The notes below the pieces were generated by a model that saw nothing but the letters and a program-made list of their open reading frames with translations, searched no databases and was not told the origin of the DNA. Below, in pieces: positions 7,059-13,659 of a stretch of DNA of 22,851 nucleotides (its first letter is position 1; the number at the start of each line of letters is the position of its first letter). The DNA lies in NCBI GenBank assembly GCA_023430775.1, contig JAEYYY010000793.1:1-22851 (forward strand). Reading direction: 5' to 3'. Source of the DNA: Pseudomonadota bacterium (GTDB lineage Bacteria > Myxococcota_A > Polyangia > Haliangiales > Haliangiaceae). Both the position numbers and the translations under genes were made by a program.

Positions 7059-8521
7059 ACGCGCCGGGTGATCGGCGGTGGCCCGCCGGGTAGCACCGTC
7101 CCCGCGCGCAGCCCTCCCCAACCGGGCTGCGCCTCGCCGCCTAGCCGATCGAGGATCGTGCGGGAGATCCCCGGCACGAATGGCGCGAGCTCGGCCGCGG
7201 CCACGCGCGCTGCTTCGAGCGGTGCGTAGAGCGCCGCCGCTGCGGCCGCGGGGTCGGTCTTCGCGACTCGCCACGGCGCGCTCACCTCGAGCGTCCGGTT
7301 CGCCGCATCGACCAGCTCGCCGATCGCGCCGACTGCCTCGTCGACCAGGAATTCATCGAGCGCCGCATCGACCCGCGCCGGCAACGCCTCGGCCCGCGCT
7401 CGCAGCTCGGCTGGTTCGCGCGAGCCCGCGACCACGCGGCTCTCCGCGACACGCGCGAGCAACGCGGTACAGCGCTGCACCAGGTTGCCGAGCCCGTCGG
7501 CGAGATCGTTGTCGTGTGCGGTCGCGATCGAGTCGACCGTGACGTCCGAATCGCCGCGGGTTCGACAGCTGCGCGCGAAGTACCAGCGCAGCGCATCGCT
7601 GCCCACGCGATGCACGACCTCGTCCACCGCGAGCGAGGTGCCGCTCTTGCTGATCTTGTTGCCGTCGACGGTGAGATAGCCGTGCACGAAGATCCGCTGC
7701 GGTAGCGGCAAGCCCGCTGCGAGCAGGAACGCGGGCCAGTACACGGCATGAAACCGCGTGATGCCCTTGCCGATCACGTGCGTGCGTTCGCCGCTCCAGA
7801 ACCGCAACAGCTCTCGATCGCCACCGAGGCCCAGCCCCGACAGATAGCTCACCAGGGCATCGAACCAGACGTAGATCACCTGCCCCGGATCGCCGGGCAC
7901 CGGGATGCCCCAGCCGTTCGCGCGCGAGGCAACGCGCGACACGCTGAGGTCGCGAACGTCACCGTCGAGGAACGCCAGGATCTCGACGCGCGCGGTGTCG
8001 GGAACGATCTGGATCCGCCCGCTGGTGATCGCATCGCGGATCGGTGCCACCCAGCGCGATAACCGGAAGAACCAGTTGTCCTCGACGATCTCCTCGAGCG
8101 GCGCCGCGTGCTCGTCGCACTCGTCGACGAACGCCTCGCAGCCGACACAGTACGTCCCGCGCCACTCGCGGCGATAGATCTCGCTCGCGCACGCGCGCCA
8201 CAACCACTCGACGGCGGTGCGATGGCGCGGATCGACCGACGTCCGCACGAAGTCGTCGGGCGCGAGATCGAGCAGCCCCTCGAGCGCGCGAAACGCCGCC
8301 GCGTTGCGCTCGACGAGCTCGCGCACGCCGATACCCTCGCGCGCAGCAGCCTGCACGTTCTTCAAGCTGTTCTCGTCGCTGCCGGTCGAGAACCTGACCT
8401 CGCGGCCGCGTCGCCTGCGATGTCTCGCGAGGATGTCGGCGAGCACGAGCTCGTAGGCGAAGCCGAGGTGTGGTTGCGAGTTGACGTACGGAATCGCGGT
8501 GGTGATGAACGACGTGGTCAT
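7037..8521 (-). CDS. metG: Methionyl-tRNA synthetase, divergent short form
   Basis: 494 aa. Class I synthetase with HLGF at residues 18-21 (HIGH motif) and KISKS at 289-293 (KMSKS). A connective-peptide knuckle C125-x2-C128-x6-C135-x2-H138 could hold one zinc. The canonical GTDEHG active-site segment is replaced by STGSDENSLKNVQ (45-57). There is no C-terminal tRNA-binding (EMAP-II-like) domain; the anticodon-binding helical domain ends the protein. Because the signature is unusual, this may be a paralogue specialised for tRNA-dependent chemistry or drug resistance rather than the housekeeping enzyme. Start: ATG 8521 with a strong AAAGGAGGA site. The 262-bp region to the divergent dus gene contains a hairpin and a Met-rich mini-ORF. 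The 3' end overlaps the 6825 gene by 22 bp. Confidence 0.9.
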   Translation of the reverse strand: MTTSFITTAIPYVNSQPHLGFAYELVLADILARHRRRRGREVRFSTGSDENSLKNVQAAAREGIGVRELVERNAAAFRALEGLLDLAPDDFVRTSVDPRHRTAVEWLWRACASEIYRREWRGTYCVGCEAFVDECDEHAAPLEEIVEDNWFFRLSRWVAPIRDAITSGRIQIVPDTARVEILAFLDGDVRDLSVSRVASRANGWGIPVPGDPGQVIYVWFDALVSYLSGLGLGGDRELLRFWSGERTHVIGKGITRFHAVYWPAFLLAAGLPLPQRIFVHGYLTVDGNKISKSGTSLAVDEVVHRVGSDALRWYFARSCRTRGDSDVTVDSIATAHDNDLADGLGNLVQRCTALLARVAESRVVAGSREPAELRARAEALPARVDAALDEFLVDEAVGAIGELVDAANRTLEVSAPWRVAKTDPAAAAAALYAPLEAARVAAAELAPFVPGISRTILDRLGGEAQPGWGGLRAGTVLPGGPPPITRRVQREPLR

Positions 8522-8526
8522 GGCAG

Positions 8527-8535
8527 TCCTCCTTT
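8527..8535 (-). promoter_or_regulatory. Strong ribosome binding site of metG
   Basis: AAAGGAGGA on the minus strand, 5 bp before ATG 8521, is the best Shine-Dalgarno in the window. It fixes the metG start and contrasts with the leaderless genes. Confidence 0.8.
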
Positions 8536-8541
8536 GCCGGA

Positions 8542-8580
8542 GGCCGCCCTCGTCCAGATGCAGCTGCCACGAGGGCAGCC
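8542..8580 (-). promoter_or_regulatory. Hairpin in the metG 5' leader
   Basis: GCCCTCGT (8546-8553) pairs with ACGAGGGC (8569-8576) around a 15-nt loop. After one mismatch, GGC (8542-8544) pairs with GCC (8578-8580), so the stem has 11 pairs. It lies 6 bp upstream of the metG Shine-Dalgarno and has no U-tract, so it would act on translation, processing or attenuation rather than as a simple terminator. Confidence 0.5.
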
Positions 8581-8595
8581 GCTGGCGTGTTCAGG

Positions 8596-8649
8596 TCAAA
8601 TGAGCGCGCACGGATGCCCGATGTCCTCGAGGGACATGGGCATCGACAT
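8596..8649 (-). CDS. Possible Met-rich leader peptide upstream of metG
   Basis: A 17-codon ORF, MSMPMSLEDIGHPCALI, has three Met in its first five codons. It ends 74 bp before the metG start and just before the leader hairpin. That geometry resembles amino-acid-biosynthesis leader peptides, where stalling at starved codons alters folding. However, there is no clear Shine-Dalgarno before 8649, and the frame stays open upstream to 8835. It is listed as a hypothesis only. Confidence 0.2.
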   Translation of the reverse strand: MSMPMSLEDIGHPCALI

Positions 8650-8698
8650 GGAAAGCGTGCGGTTCACGACGCGAACATAGCATCGGCCCTCCACACCA

Positions 8699-8716
8699 CG
8701 AGAGGAGTTTCTCTCG
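8699..8716. repeat. 18-bp dyad between metG and dus
   Basis: CGAGAG (8699-8704) and CTCTCG (8711-8716) form perfect arms around GAGTTT. One further G-T and one A-T pair are possible inside. It lies in the shared divergent promoter region, so an operator for either gene is possible. Confidence 0.35.
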
Positions 8717-8799
8717 ACGCCCAGCATGTCGTTGCAATGCCTCGTGATGCGCGCGCGGTCGCACCGCGCCGCATGCTGTCGCGATGCGCACGAACTTGG

Positions 8800-8805
8800 T
8801 AGGGT
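8800..8805 (+). promoter_or_regulatory. -10 box supporting the GTG 8814 start of dus
   Basis: TAGGGT ends 8 bp before GTG 8814, the same spacing as at the 10748 and 4556 genes. If it is used, the upstream ATG at 8784 is not transcribed. Confidence 0.35.
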
Positions 8806-8813
8806 GCCCGGGC

Positions 8814-9785
8814 GTGACCTCTCGCATCGCTCCATTTCTCGACGCGCTGCCCGTGGTGCTGGCGCCGATGGAGGATGTCACCGATGCGCCATTTCGCGCG
8901 CTGTGTCGCTCGCTCGGTGCTTCGCTGTGTGTCACCGAGTTCATCGCCGCGGAGCAGCTGATCGCGCACTCCAGGCTGGCCGCGCGCCGCGCCGCCCTCG
9001 CCGCCGGCGATCGGCCCACCGCGATCCAGATCTACGGCTCCGATCCAGCGCTGCTGCTCGCCGCCGCCCGGATCGCCGAGACGCTCGAGCCGGCGTTCAT
9101 CGACATCAACTGCGGCTGCTGGATCCCGCGGATCGCACGCCGCGGTGCGGGTGCCGGCTGGCTGCGCGATCCCGCCGCGATGGTCGCGATGGCGCGGCAG
9201 ATCGCCGCCACCGTCTCACTGCCCGTCACGGTCAAGACCCGCATCGGTTTCGGCCCCGAATCTGACATGCCGATCATCCATCTCGCGCGCCACCTCGAGG
9301 ACGCGGGTGTCGAGGCGCTCACCATCCATTGCCGCACGGCGCAGATGGGTCACTCGGGCGCGGCCGACTGGAGCTGGGCCACGCGCGCCCGCGAGGCGGT
9401 CTCGATCCCGGTGATCGTCAACGGCGACATTCGCACCGCCGACGATGTCGTTCGCGCACTCGCCGACACCGGTTGCGCCGGCGTCATGATCGGTCGCGCC
9501 GCGATCGAACACCCGTGGGTGTTTCGCGAAGCCCGCGCGCGGCTCGCCGGCCAACCGTTCGCGCCGCCGACGATCGAGGAGCGCTGCGATGCGTACGCGA
9601 CGCTGCTGCGCGCCAACGTGGACGCGCGCGGCGAACGCGCCGGCATCGCGGTCACCCGGCGTCACCTCGGGTTGCTCGGCCCCGTGGCTGATCGGATCCG
9701 TCCGGTGCTGTTCCGCGCGACCACCCTGATCGGATCCCTCGAAGCGCTCGACGCCGGCGGCCACCTCCACGATCTCGCGAGCTGA
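8814..9785 (+). CDS. tRNA-dihydrouridine synthase (Dus family)
   Basis: 323 aa from GTG 8814; an in-frame ATG at 8784 would add ten residues. FMN-dependent reduction of uridine in tRNA is expected. The TIM-barrel marks of Dus are present: VLAPMEDVTDAPFR at the first strand, IQIYGSDP, FIDINCGC, the FMN-binding Lys in VTVKTRIG, HCR, VNGDI and GVMIGRAA. The catalytic loop normally reads N-x-G-C-P; here it is NCGCWIPRIARRGAGAGWL, so the general-acid Cys is kept but the next Pro is Trp. The substrate position on tRNA cannot be assigned. It is divergent from metG, making a small tRNA-related pair. It converges on the Uma2 gene with a 9-bp gap in which both stops lie in a GCTGA/TCAGC dyad (9781-9799). 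Confidence 0.9.
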   Translation: MTSRIAPFLDALPVVLAPMEDVTDAPFRALCRSLGASLCVTEFIAAEQLIAHSRLAARRAALAAGDRPTAIQIYGSDPALLLAAARIAETLEPAFIDINCGCWIPRIARRGAGAGWLRDPAAMVAMARQIAATVSLPVTVKTRIGFGPESDMPIIHLARHLEDAGVEALTIHCRTAQMGHSGAADWSWATRAREAVSIPVIVNGDIRTADDVVRALADTGCAGVMIGRAAIEHPWVFREARARLAGQPFAPPTIEERCDAYATLLRANVDARGERAGIAVTRRHLGLLGPVADRIRPVLFRATTLIGSLEALDAGGHLHDLAS

Positions 9786-9794
9786 GGGAACGCG

Positions 9795-10589
9795 TCAGCC
9801 CGCGAACATCTCGTCGATGGTCCGGCAGGTCGCGACTCGCCGAGTCCACTCGGACAGACACTCCTCATCTCGCTCCGCCAGGATCCGTGCGCGCTGCGAT
9901 GGCGAGCAAGCGATTCCGCGCGCCGCGAGAATCTCGAGGATGACTTGCTGGCGTCCTTCCGCGCGTCCTTCCGCGCGTCCTTCCGCGCGCATCCTCGCGG
10001 CTTCGGCTTCGACCACCGCGTTCCGCTTCGCGATCAACGCGCGGGCGACTTCGTCGTCGGTATCAGCGACCTCGAGCAACGCCTCGACCGACAGCGGCAC
10101 CGCGAGCGTGGGGTCGTCGATGTGACCGCGCACGTCGAGCACCTTCCAGGTCTCGGTCTCGCGTGACCACTCGATGATCCGCTTTCGCACGATGTCGATC
10201 GCGAACGCGCGCCGGACGCCGCGACCGACCAGCTTCGCCGCCTTCCTCGTCGCGTGAGCCATCGACTCGGTGCTCACGATCTCGAACGCGAGATGCTCGA
10301 GCTGGCGGCCACCCGTGACCGGATGAGGGGCGCGCGGAAACACGCTGACGTCCGGTGCGATGTCGTCGATCTTCGACGTGCGCGTCAGCATGTCGATCGC
10401 GACCTTGTACTCGCCGCGCACGTGCGTGCCGATCAGCACCGCGATGGTGTGATGGCGCTCCGCGTGCGGTGGATCTGCCGGCACCACGAACGTCACCACT
10501 CCGTCGATGATCTCGTAGCCCGCTTCGGGCAACGCGAGACGGTCGTCGATGTCGGGGAGCTCTTCGATCGAATCCACGGCGATGGGCAA
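9795..10589 (-). CDS. Uma2-family (DUF820) PD-(D/E)xK nuclease-like protein
   Basis: 264 aa. The Uma2 core runs from YEIIDGVVTFV (25-35) through IAPDVSVF (D80) and LAFEIVSTES (E103) to the Lys-bearing RKAAKLVGRGVRRAFAID region, giving the D...E...K set of the restriction-endonuclease fold. The C-terminus has a charged helix with RAEGRAEGRAEGR (201-213), a tail common in these proteins in cyanobacteria and myxobacteria. Substrate and role are unknown; a transposon link is often suggested but nothing mobile is visible here. Start: TTG 10589 (then PIAVDSIEE), preceded by GAGAGG about 5 bp upstream; a GTG four codons later is possible. It is divergent from the PEGA gene across 158 bp that contain a large inverted repeat. 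Confidence 0.85.
   Translation of the reverse strand: MPIAVDSIEELPDIDDRLALPEAGYEIIDGVVTFVVPADPPHAERHHTIAVLIGTHVRGEYKVAIDMLTRTSKIDDIAPDVSVFPRAPHPVTGGRQLEHLAFEIVSTESMAHATRKAAKLVGRGVRRAFAIDIVRKRIIEWSRETETWKVLDVRGHIDDPTLAVPLSVEALLEVADTDDEVARALIAKRNAVVEAEAARMRAEGRAEGRAEGRQQVILEILAARGIACSPSQRARILAERDEECLSEWTRRVATCRTIDEMFAG
9951..9986 (-). repeat. Three exact 12-bp tandem copies in the Uma2 gene
   Basis: GCGTCCTTCCGC repeats three times in phase with codons and encodes the RAEG repeats. A slippage-prone tract would change the protein by four residues per copy without a frameshift. Confidence 0.85.
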
Positions 10590-10673
10590 GGATACCTCTC
10601 GAGGTCAGGCAACACGAGCGTGGATGCAGCAAGGGCCGCGCCACGCGTAACCCGGCGACATCACGCCGCGGAT

Positions 10674-10729
10674 CGTCCGGGAAATCCGCTCCGCGGACAG
10701 CGCGTCCGCATCTCGGATTTCGCCGGACG
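10674..10729. repeat. 56-nt nested inverted repeat upstream of the PEGA gene
   Basis: Three pairs of arms fold as one hairpin: CGTCCGG (10674-10680) with CCGGACG (10723-10729); GAAATCCG (10681-10688) with CGGATTTC (10714-10721); GCGGAC (10693-10698) with GTCCGC (10704-10709). The loop is 5 nt, the internal loop is a symmetric 4x4, and G10722 is a single bulge, giving 21 pairs in all. It stops 4 bp before the TATAGT box and covers the place of the -35. It could be an operator for a dimeric regulator, a terminator/insulator between divergent genes, a structured RNA, or a REP-like element. Confidence 0.8.
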
Positions 10730-10733
10730 TCGG

Positions 10734-10739
10734 TATAGT
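10734..10739 (+). promoter_or_regulatory. -10 box of the PEGA gene
   Basis: TATAGT (5 of 6 consensus bases) ends 8 bp before ATG 10748. No Shine-Dalgarno and no -35-like sequence; the -35 zone lies in the right arm of the inverted repeat. Confidence 0.6.
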
Positions 10740-10747
10740 CGCCCCGC

Positions 10748-11578
10748 ATGGAGCCGTCGGGCGGACACTACACGGTCGATCCGGGCGAGGTCGTCCGGAT
10801 GCCGCCGATGCCGCCGTTGCCGCCGTATCGCAAGGGCCCGCTGATCGCGATCCTCGTCGGTTCGGTGCTGGTCGCGCTCGTCATCGGCATCGCCATCGGT
10901 CGCGCGTCGATCGAGGAGCCGGTCGCACCCGGCGTGCCCGTCGAGGAGTCCGAGCGCGGTCGCCTCAAGGTCGCGTCCACCCCGCCGGAGAGCAACGTCC
11001 TGCTCGATGGCCGGTTCGTCGGCGTCGCGCCGCTCGACAACCTCGATGTCGATCCGGGCAAGCACTCGATCGTGATCGATCTGTTCGGCTACCAGCCGTA
11101 CTCCGGCACGATCGAGGTCGAGCGCCGCGGCAACGCCAAGCTCACCGTCAGCCTGGCGCCGCTCAACACCGAGGGCACGAGCTCCGGCAGCGTCAGCGGC
11201 GGCGGCAAGGCCACCAACATGCCGGTGCCGCGATCGGCGCTCGTCGGTGGTGGCCCCGCCGTGGCTCCCGCAGGTGGCGGCGGCACCCAGCCGAAGGTCA
11301 CCACGTCGCGCCCGCCGCCGCGTGCGAGCTTTCCTCCACCGCAGCGTCCGCGCCGGGATTGCTCGGGCGAGAACCGCACCTGTCGCGACGGCTGCTATCG
11401 CGCCGACTCCGACTGCCGGTTCTCGTGCCCGGGGTGCACGAGCTGTCTCACCAGCGTCGGCTGGGACGAGTGCAAGCGCCAGTGCGATACCTGCCGCAAC
11501 GGCTGCGAGCAGAACAAGAAGTTCTGCGAGAGCAGCTGCGAATCACAGAACCGCAACTGCGAAGCGCAGAACAACTGA
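10748..11578 (+). CDS. Single-pass membrane protein: PEGA domain and 14-Cys C-terminal domain
   Basis: 276 aa. Residues 1-29 are a Pro/Met-rich cytoplasmic head (MPPMPPLPP at 18-26), 31-50 a membrane helix without cleavage site, and 71-138 a PEGA domain (LKVASTPPESNVLLDGRFVG ... GKHSIVIDLFGYQP). A Gly/Pro/Ser linker covers 140-203. The last 72 residues hold 14 Cys (205, 212, 216, 223, 227, 230, 233, 242, 246, 249, 253, 260, 264, 271), an even number that fits disulfides outside the cytoplasm. PEGA domains are surface or peptidoglycan-side modules often fused to kinases in myxobacteria; here the kinase is absent. I do not recognise the Cys domain. The ATG is fixed by the TATAGT box 8 bp upstream. 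The stop is 1 bp from the stop of the convergent hydrolase gene. Confidence 0.85.
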   Translation: MEPSGGHYTVDPGEVVRMPPMPPLPPYRKGPLIAILVGSVLVALVIGIAIGRASIEEPVAPGVPVEESERGRLKVASTPPESNVLLDGRFVGVAPLDNLDVDPGKHSIVIDLFGYQPYSGTIEVERRGNAKLTVSLAPLNTEGTSSGSVSGGGKATNMPVPRSALVGGGPAVAPAGGGGTQPKVTTSRPPPRASFPPPQRPRRDCSGENRTCRDGCYRADSDCRFSCPGCTSCLTSVGWDECKRQCDTCRNGCEQNKKFCESSCESQNRNCEAQNN

Positions 11579-11579
11579 G

Positions 11580-12407
11580 TCACTTGCCGAGGAACGCGTT
11601 GACCATCGACGCGATCCACTCGCTGCGCTGGATCAGGTCGACGTGCGACGTGCCCGGCAGGATCGCGAGCTGCGAGGTCGCGCGCCGCTGCCCGGTGTCA
11701 CCGAACGCGCCGCCTCCGAACAGTCGCAGCACCTGCGCGCCGTGCTCGACGGTCGCGAAGTCGGCATCGCCCATCAGGAACAGCAGCGGCGACTTGATCT
11801 TCTTGATGTCGTCGAGCTTGAAGCCGTCGAGCGTGTCGAGGTTCTGGACCTTCTTGACGAGGTCGCGAAACTTGCCGGGGGTCGGGCTCGTCTTCTTGTA
11901 GGCCTCGAACCACGGGCTCGCCTCGAGCATCTCGGGCTTGATCGCCTTGATCATCTCGATGGTGCCGGGCTGCGCGCCTTCCTTGGTCAGCGCGGCGCCC
12001 GCGATCACGAGCTTCTTCACCTTCGCCGGATGACGGATCGCGAGCTGCGCCGCCACGCCGCCACCCATGCTGTAGCCGTAGATGTCCGCGCTCGGAAGCT
12101 TCAGCTTGTCGAGCAGCGCCGCGACATCGTCGGCCATCTTCACGGTCGACAGCGGCCGATCGAGATCCGCCGTTCGCCCGTGCCCCTGGAGCTCCATCAC
12201 GATCACCTGCCGGGTCTTCGCGAGCTCCTTGACGAGCCCGCTCATGCAGACCTCGATCGTGCAGAACGCGCCGTGGATCAGGACCACCGGCCGGCCCTTG
12301 CCGTGGACCTCGTAGTACATCGAAAGCCCGTTGACGGACGCGTACTTACCCGCGTTCGCGGTTCCCATCATCAACACCAGAACAATGATCTTCAGTAGAT
12401 GCCGCAT
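11580..12407 (-). CDS. Exported alpha/beta hydrolase
   Basis: 275 aa. A signal peptide (MRHLLKIIVLVLMMGTANAG, cut near ANA-GK) sends it to the periplasm or outside. Residues 27-275 form an alpha/beta-hydrolase fold: LIHGAF (oxyanion loop), the nucleophile S113 in GYSMGG, an acid at D214 or D216 in LMGDADF, and H255 in PGTSHVDL. The triad is complete, so an active esterase, lactonase or related hydrolase is expected; the substrate cannot be told. The cap region (about 140-200) is Lys-rich and helical. The start has a clear AAGGAGAG site 5 bp upstream, and TATAAA lies just before it. It is divergent from the TIGR02996-LRR gene at 12485 and convergent, with a 1-bp gap, on the PEGA gene. Confidence 0.9.
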   Translation of the reverse strand: MRHLLKIIVLVLMMGTANAGKYASVNGLSMYYEVHGKGRPVVLIHGAFCTIEVCMSGLVKELAKTRQVIVMELQGHGRTADLDRPLSTVKMADDVAALLDKLKLPSADIYGYSMGGGVAAQLAIRHPAKVKKLVIAGAALTKEGAQPGTIEMIKAIKPEMLEASPWFEAYKKTSPTPGKFRDLVKKVQNLDTLDGFKLDDIKKIKSPLLFLMGDADFATVEHGAQVLRLFGGGAFGDTGQRRATSQLAILPGTSHVDLIQRSEWIASMVNAFLGK

Positions 12408-12484
12408 GTCGTCTCTCCTTTATAGGGGCGACGAACGAGGTCTCTCCGGATCGACACGGCCCCGCAATTTTCTTCTACTGCCGC

Positions 12485-13648
12485 GTGCTCGACGAACCGC
12501 CACTCGATGCGCCTGACGAGGAGTGGCTCGTCTGGGCCGACGCCATGCAGCAGGCCGGCGATCCGCGCGGCGAGCTGATCGCCCTCGCGAACCATCCCGA
12601 GCAGTTCGCGAAGCACGTCGAGCGTCACGCCCAGCACCTGCTCGGCTCGGTGATGGCGCGCCATCTGCGCAAGGGCAACATCCGGATCGCGTGGCGTCGC
12701 GCGCGTCCCGACATCGTCGAGCTGCGCCTCGATCGCAAGGCCAAGATGCCGCAGCTCGTCTCCGAGCTGATCGCCTCGCCGATCGCGCCGCAGATGCGCG
12801 GTGTCTCGCTCGCCGCCGAGACATCCTCCGAGCTCGAGCTCGATCTGACCGAGGCCTTTCACTGGCTCCACAAGATCGGCTTCCCTCGCAACTGGACGTC
12901 GCTGTCGATCGTCGACGCGCGCGCCCGCGCCGTCGATCACATGCTGACGCGCGACTTCAGTCCCGAGCCGAACCTCGTCAACTTCGGTCCGCTTCGCAAC
13001 CTGTGGCGGAAGCATCCACACCTCGAGGAGCTTCGCCTCGTCGTCGCCGATCCGGCGCAGCTGCAGCTCGGCACGATCGAGCTCGCCGAGCTGCGCGCGT
13101 TCACGCTGCACTGCCTGTACTGGACCGACGGCACCGGCCGCCTGCTCGCCGGCGCGAAGTGGCCCAAGCTCACCTCGCTCGAGCTCCGTCTCGTCGAGGA
13201 CTTCACGAGCAACGAGCCCGACGACAAGCGCGCCTACCGGACCGTCTACAACTATCCCGACGACGGCACGCGATCGAATCCGTTCCAGAGCTCGGCGCGC
13301 GATTACGTCGATCGCATCGAGGATCTCGAGCCGCTGTTCGGCACGCTCGAGCGCTTGCCGCTCGAACGGCTCGCGATCACCGGGTTCAACGACGGCGACC
13401 TCGTGCTCGGCCTGCTCGAGGCCCACCCGCTGCCGTCCCTGGTCCATCTCGATCTCTCCGACAGCAACCTGACCGCCGCCGATCTCGAGCGGCTCGCGAA
13501 CAATCCACTGCTCCTCCAGCTGAAGACGCTCGTCCTCGAGCGGATCACCGCACCGACCATCAAGGCCCTCGCCAGCCTCGATCTCGAGATCCGTCACTCG
13601 TGCGAGCCGGCTGCGCCCGGTTATCGCTACGTCGTCGGCTGGGAGTGA
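12485..13648 (+). CDS. TIGR02996 / leucine-rich-repeat protein
   Basis: 387 aa from GTG. The TIGR02996 domain is right at the N-terminus (DEEWLVWADAMQQAGDPRGE, about residues 11-30). It is followed by a long region with irregular Leu-rich repeats that become regular near the end (LVHLDLSDSNLTAADLERL, then LKTLVLERITAPTIKALASL). It lacks the Lys/Ala tail of its relative at 2633-3898, so the shared core is domain plus LRR. No signal peptide or membrane segment, so a cytoplasmic scaffold or sensor is the best guess; no enzyme motif is seen. There is no Shine-Dalgarno before the GTG; TCTACT five bp upstream could be a weak -10 box of a leaderless message. It converges on the DGPF/YCII gene with an 11-bp gap. 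Confidence 0.83.
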   Translation: MLDEPPLDAPDEEWLVWADAMQQAGDPRGELIALANHPEQFAKHVERHAQHLLGSVMARHLRKGNIRIAWRRARPDIVELRLDRKAKMPQLVSELIASPIAPQMRGVSLAAETSSELELDLTEAFHWLHKIGFPRNWTSLSIVDARARAVDHMLTRDFSPEPNLVNFGPLRNLWRKHPHLEELRLVVADPAQLQLGTIELAELRAFTLHCLYWTDGTGRLLAGAKWPKLTSLELRLVEDFTSNEPDDKRAYRTVYNYPDDGTRSNPFQSSARDYVDRIEDLEPLFGTLERLPLERLAITGFNDGDLVLGLLEAHPLPSLVHLDLSDSNLTAADLERLANNPLLLQLKTLVLERITAPTIKALASLDLEIRHSCEPAAPGYRYVVGWE

Positions 13649-13659
13649 AGCAGCCGCGG

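Noticed and set aside
11576..11582. TGAGTCA palindrome at the PEGA/hydrolase junction
   Set aside because: It arises simply because a TGA stop and a reverse-strand TGA stop are 1 bp apart; no evidence for a binding site.
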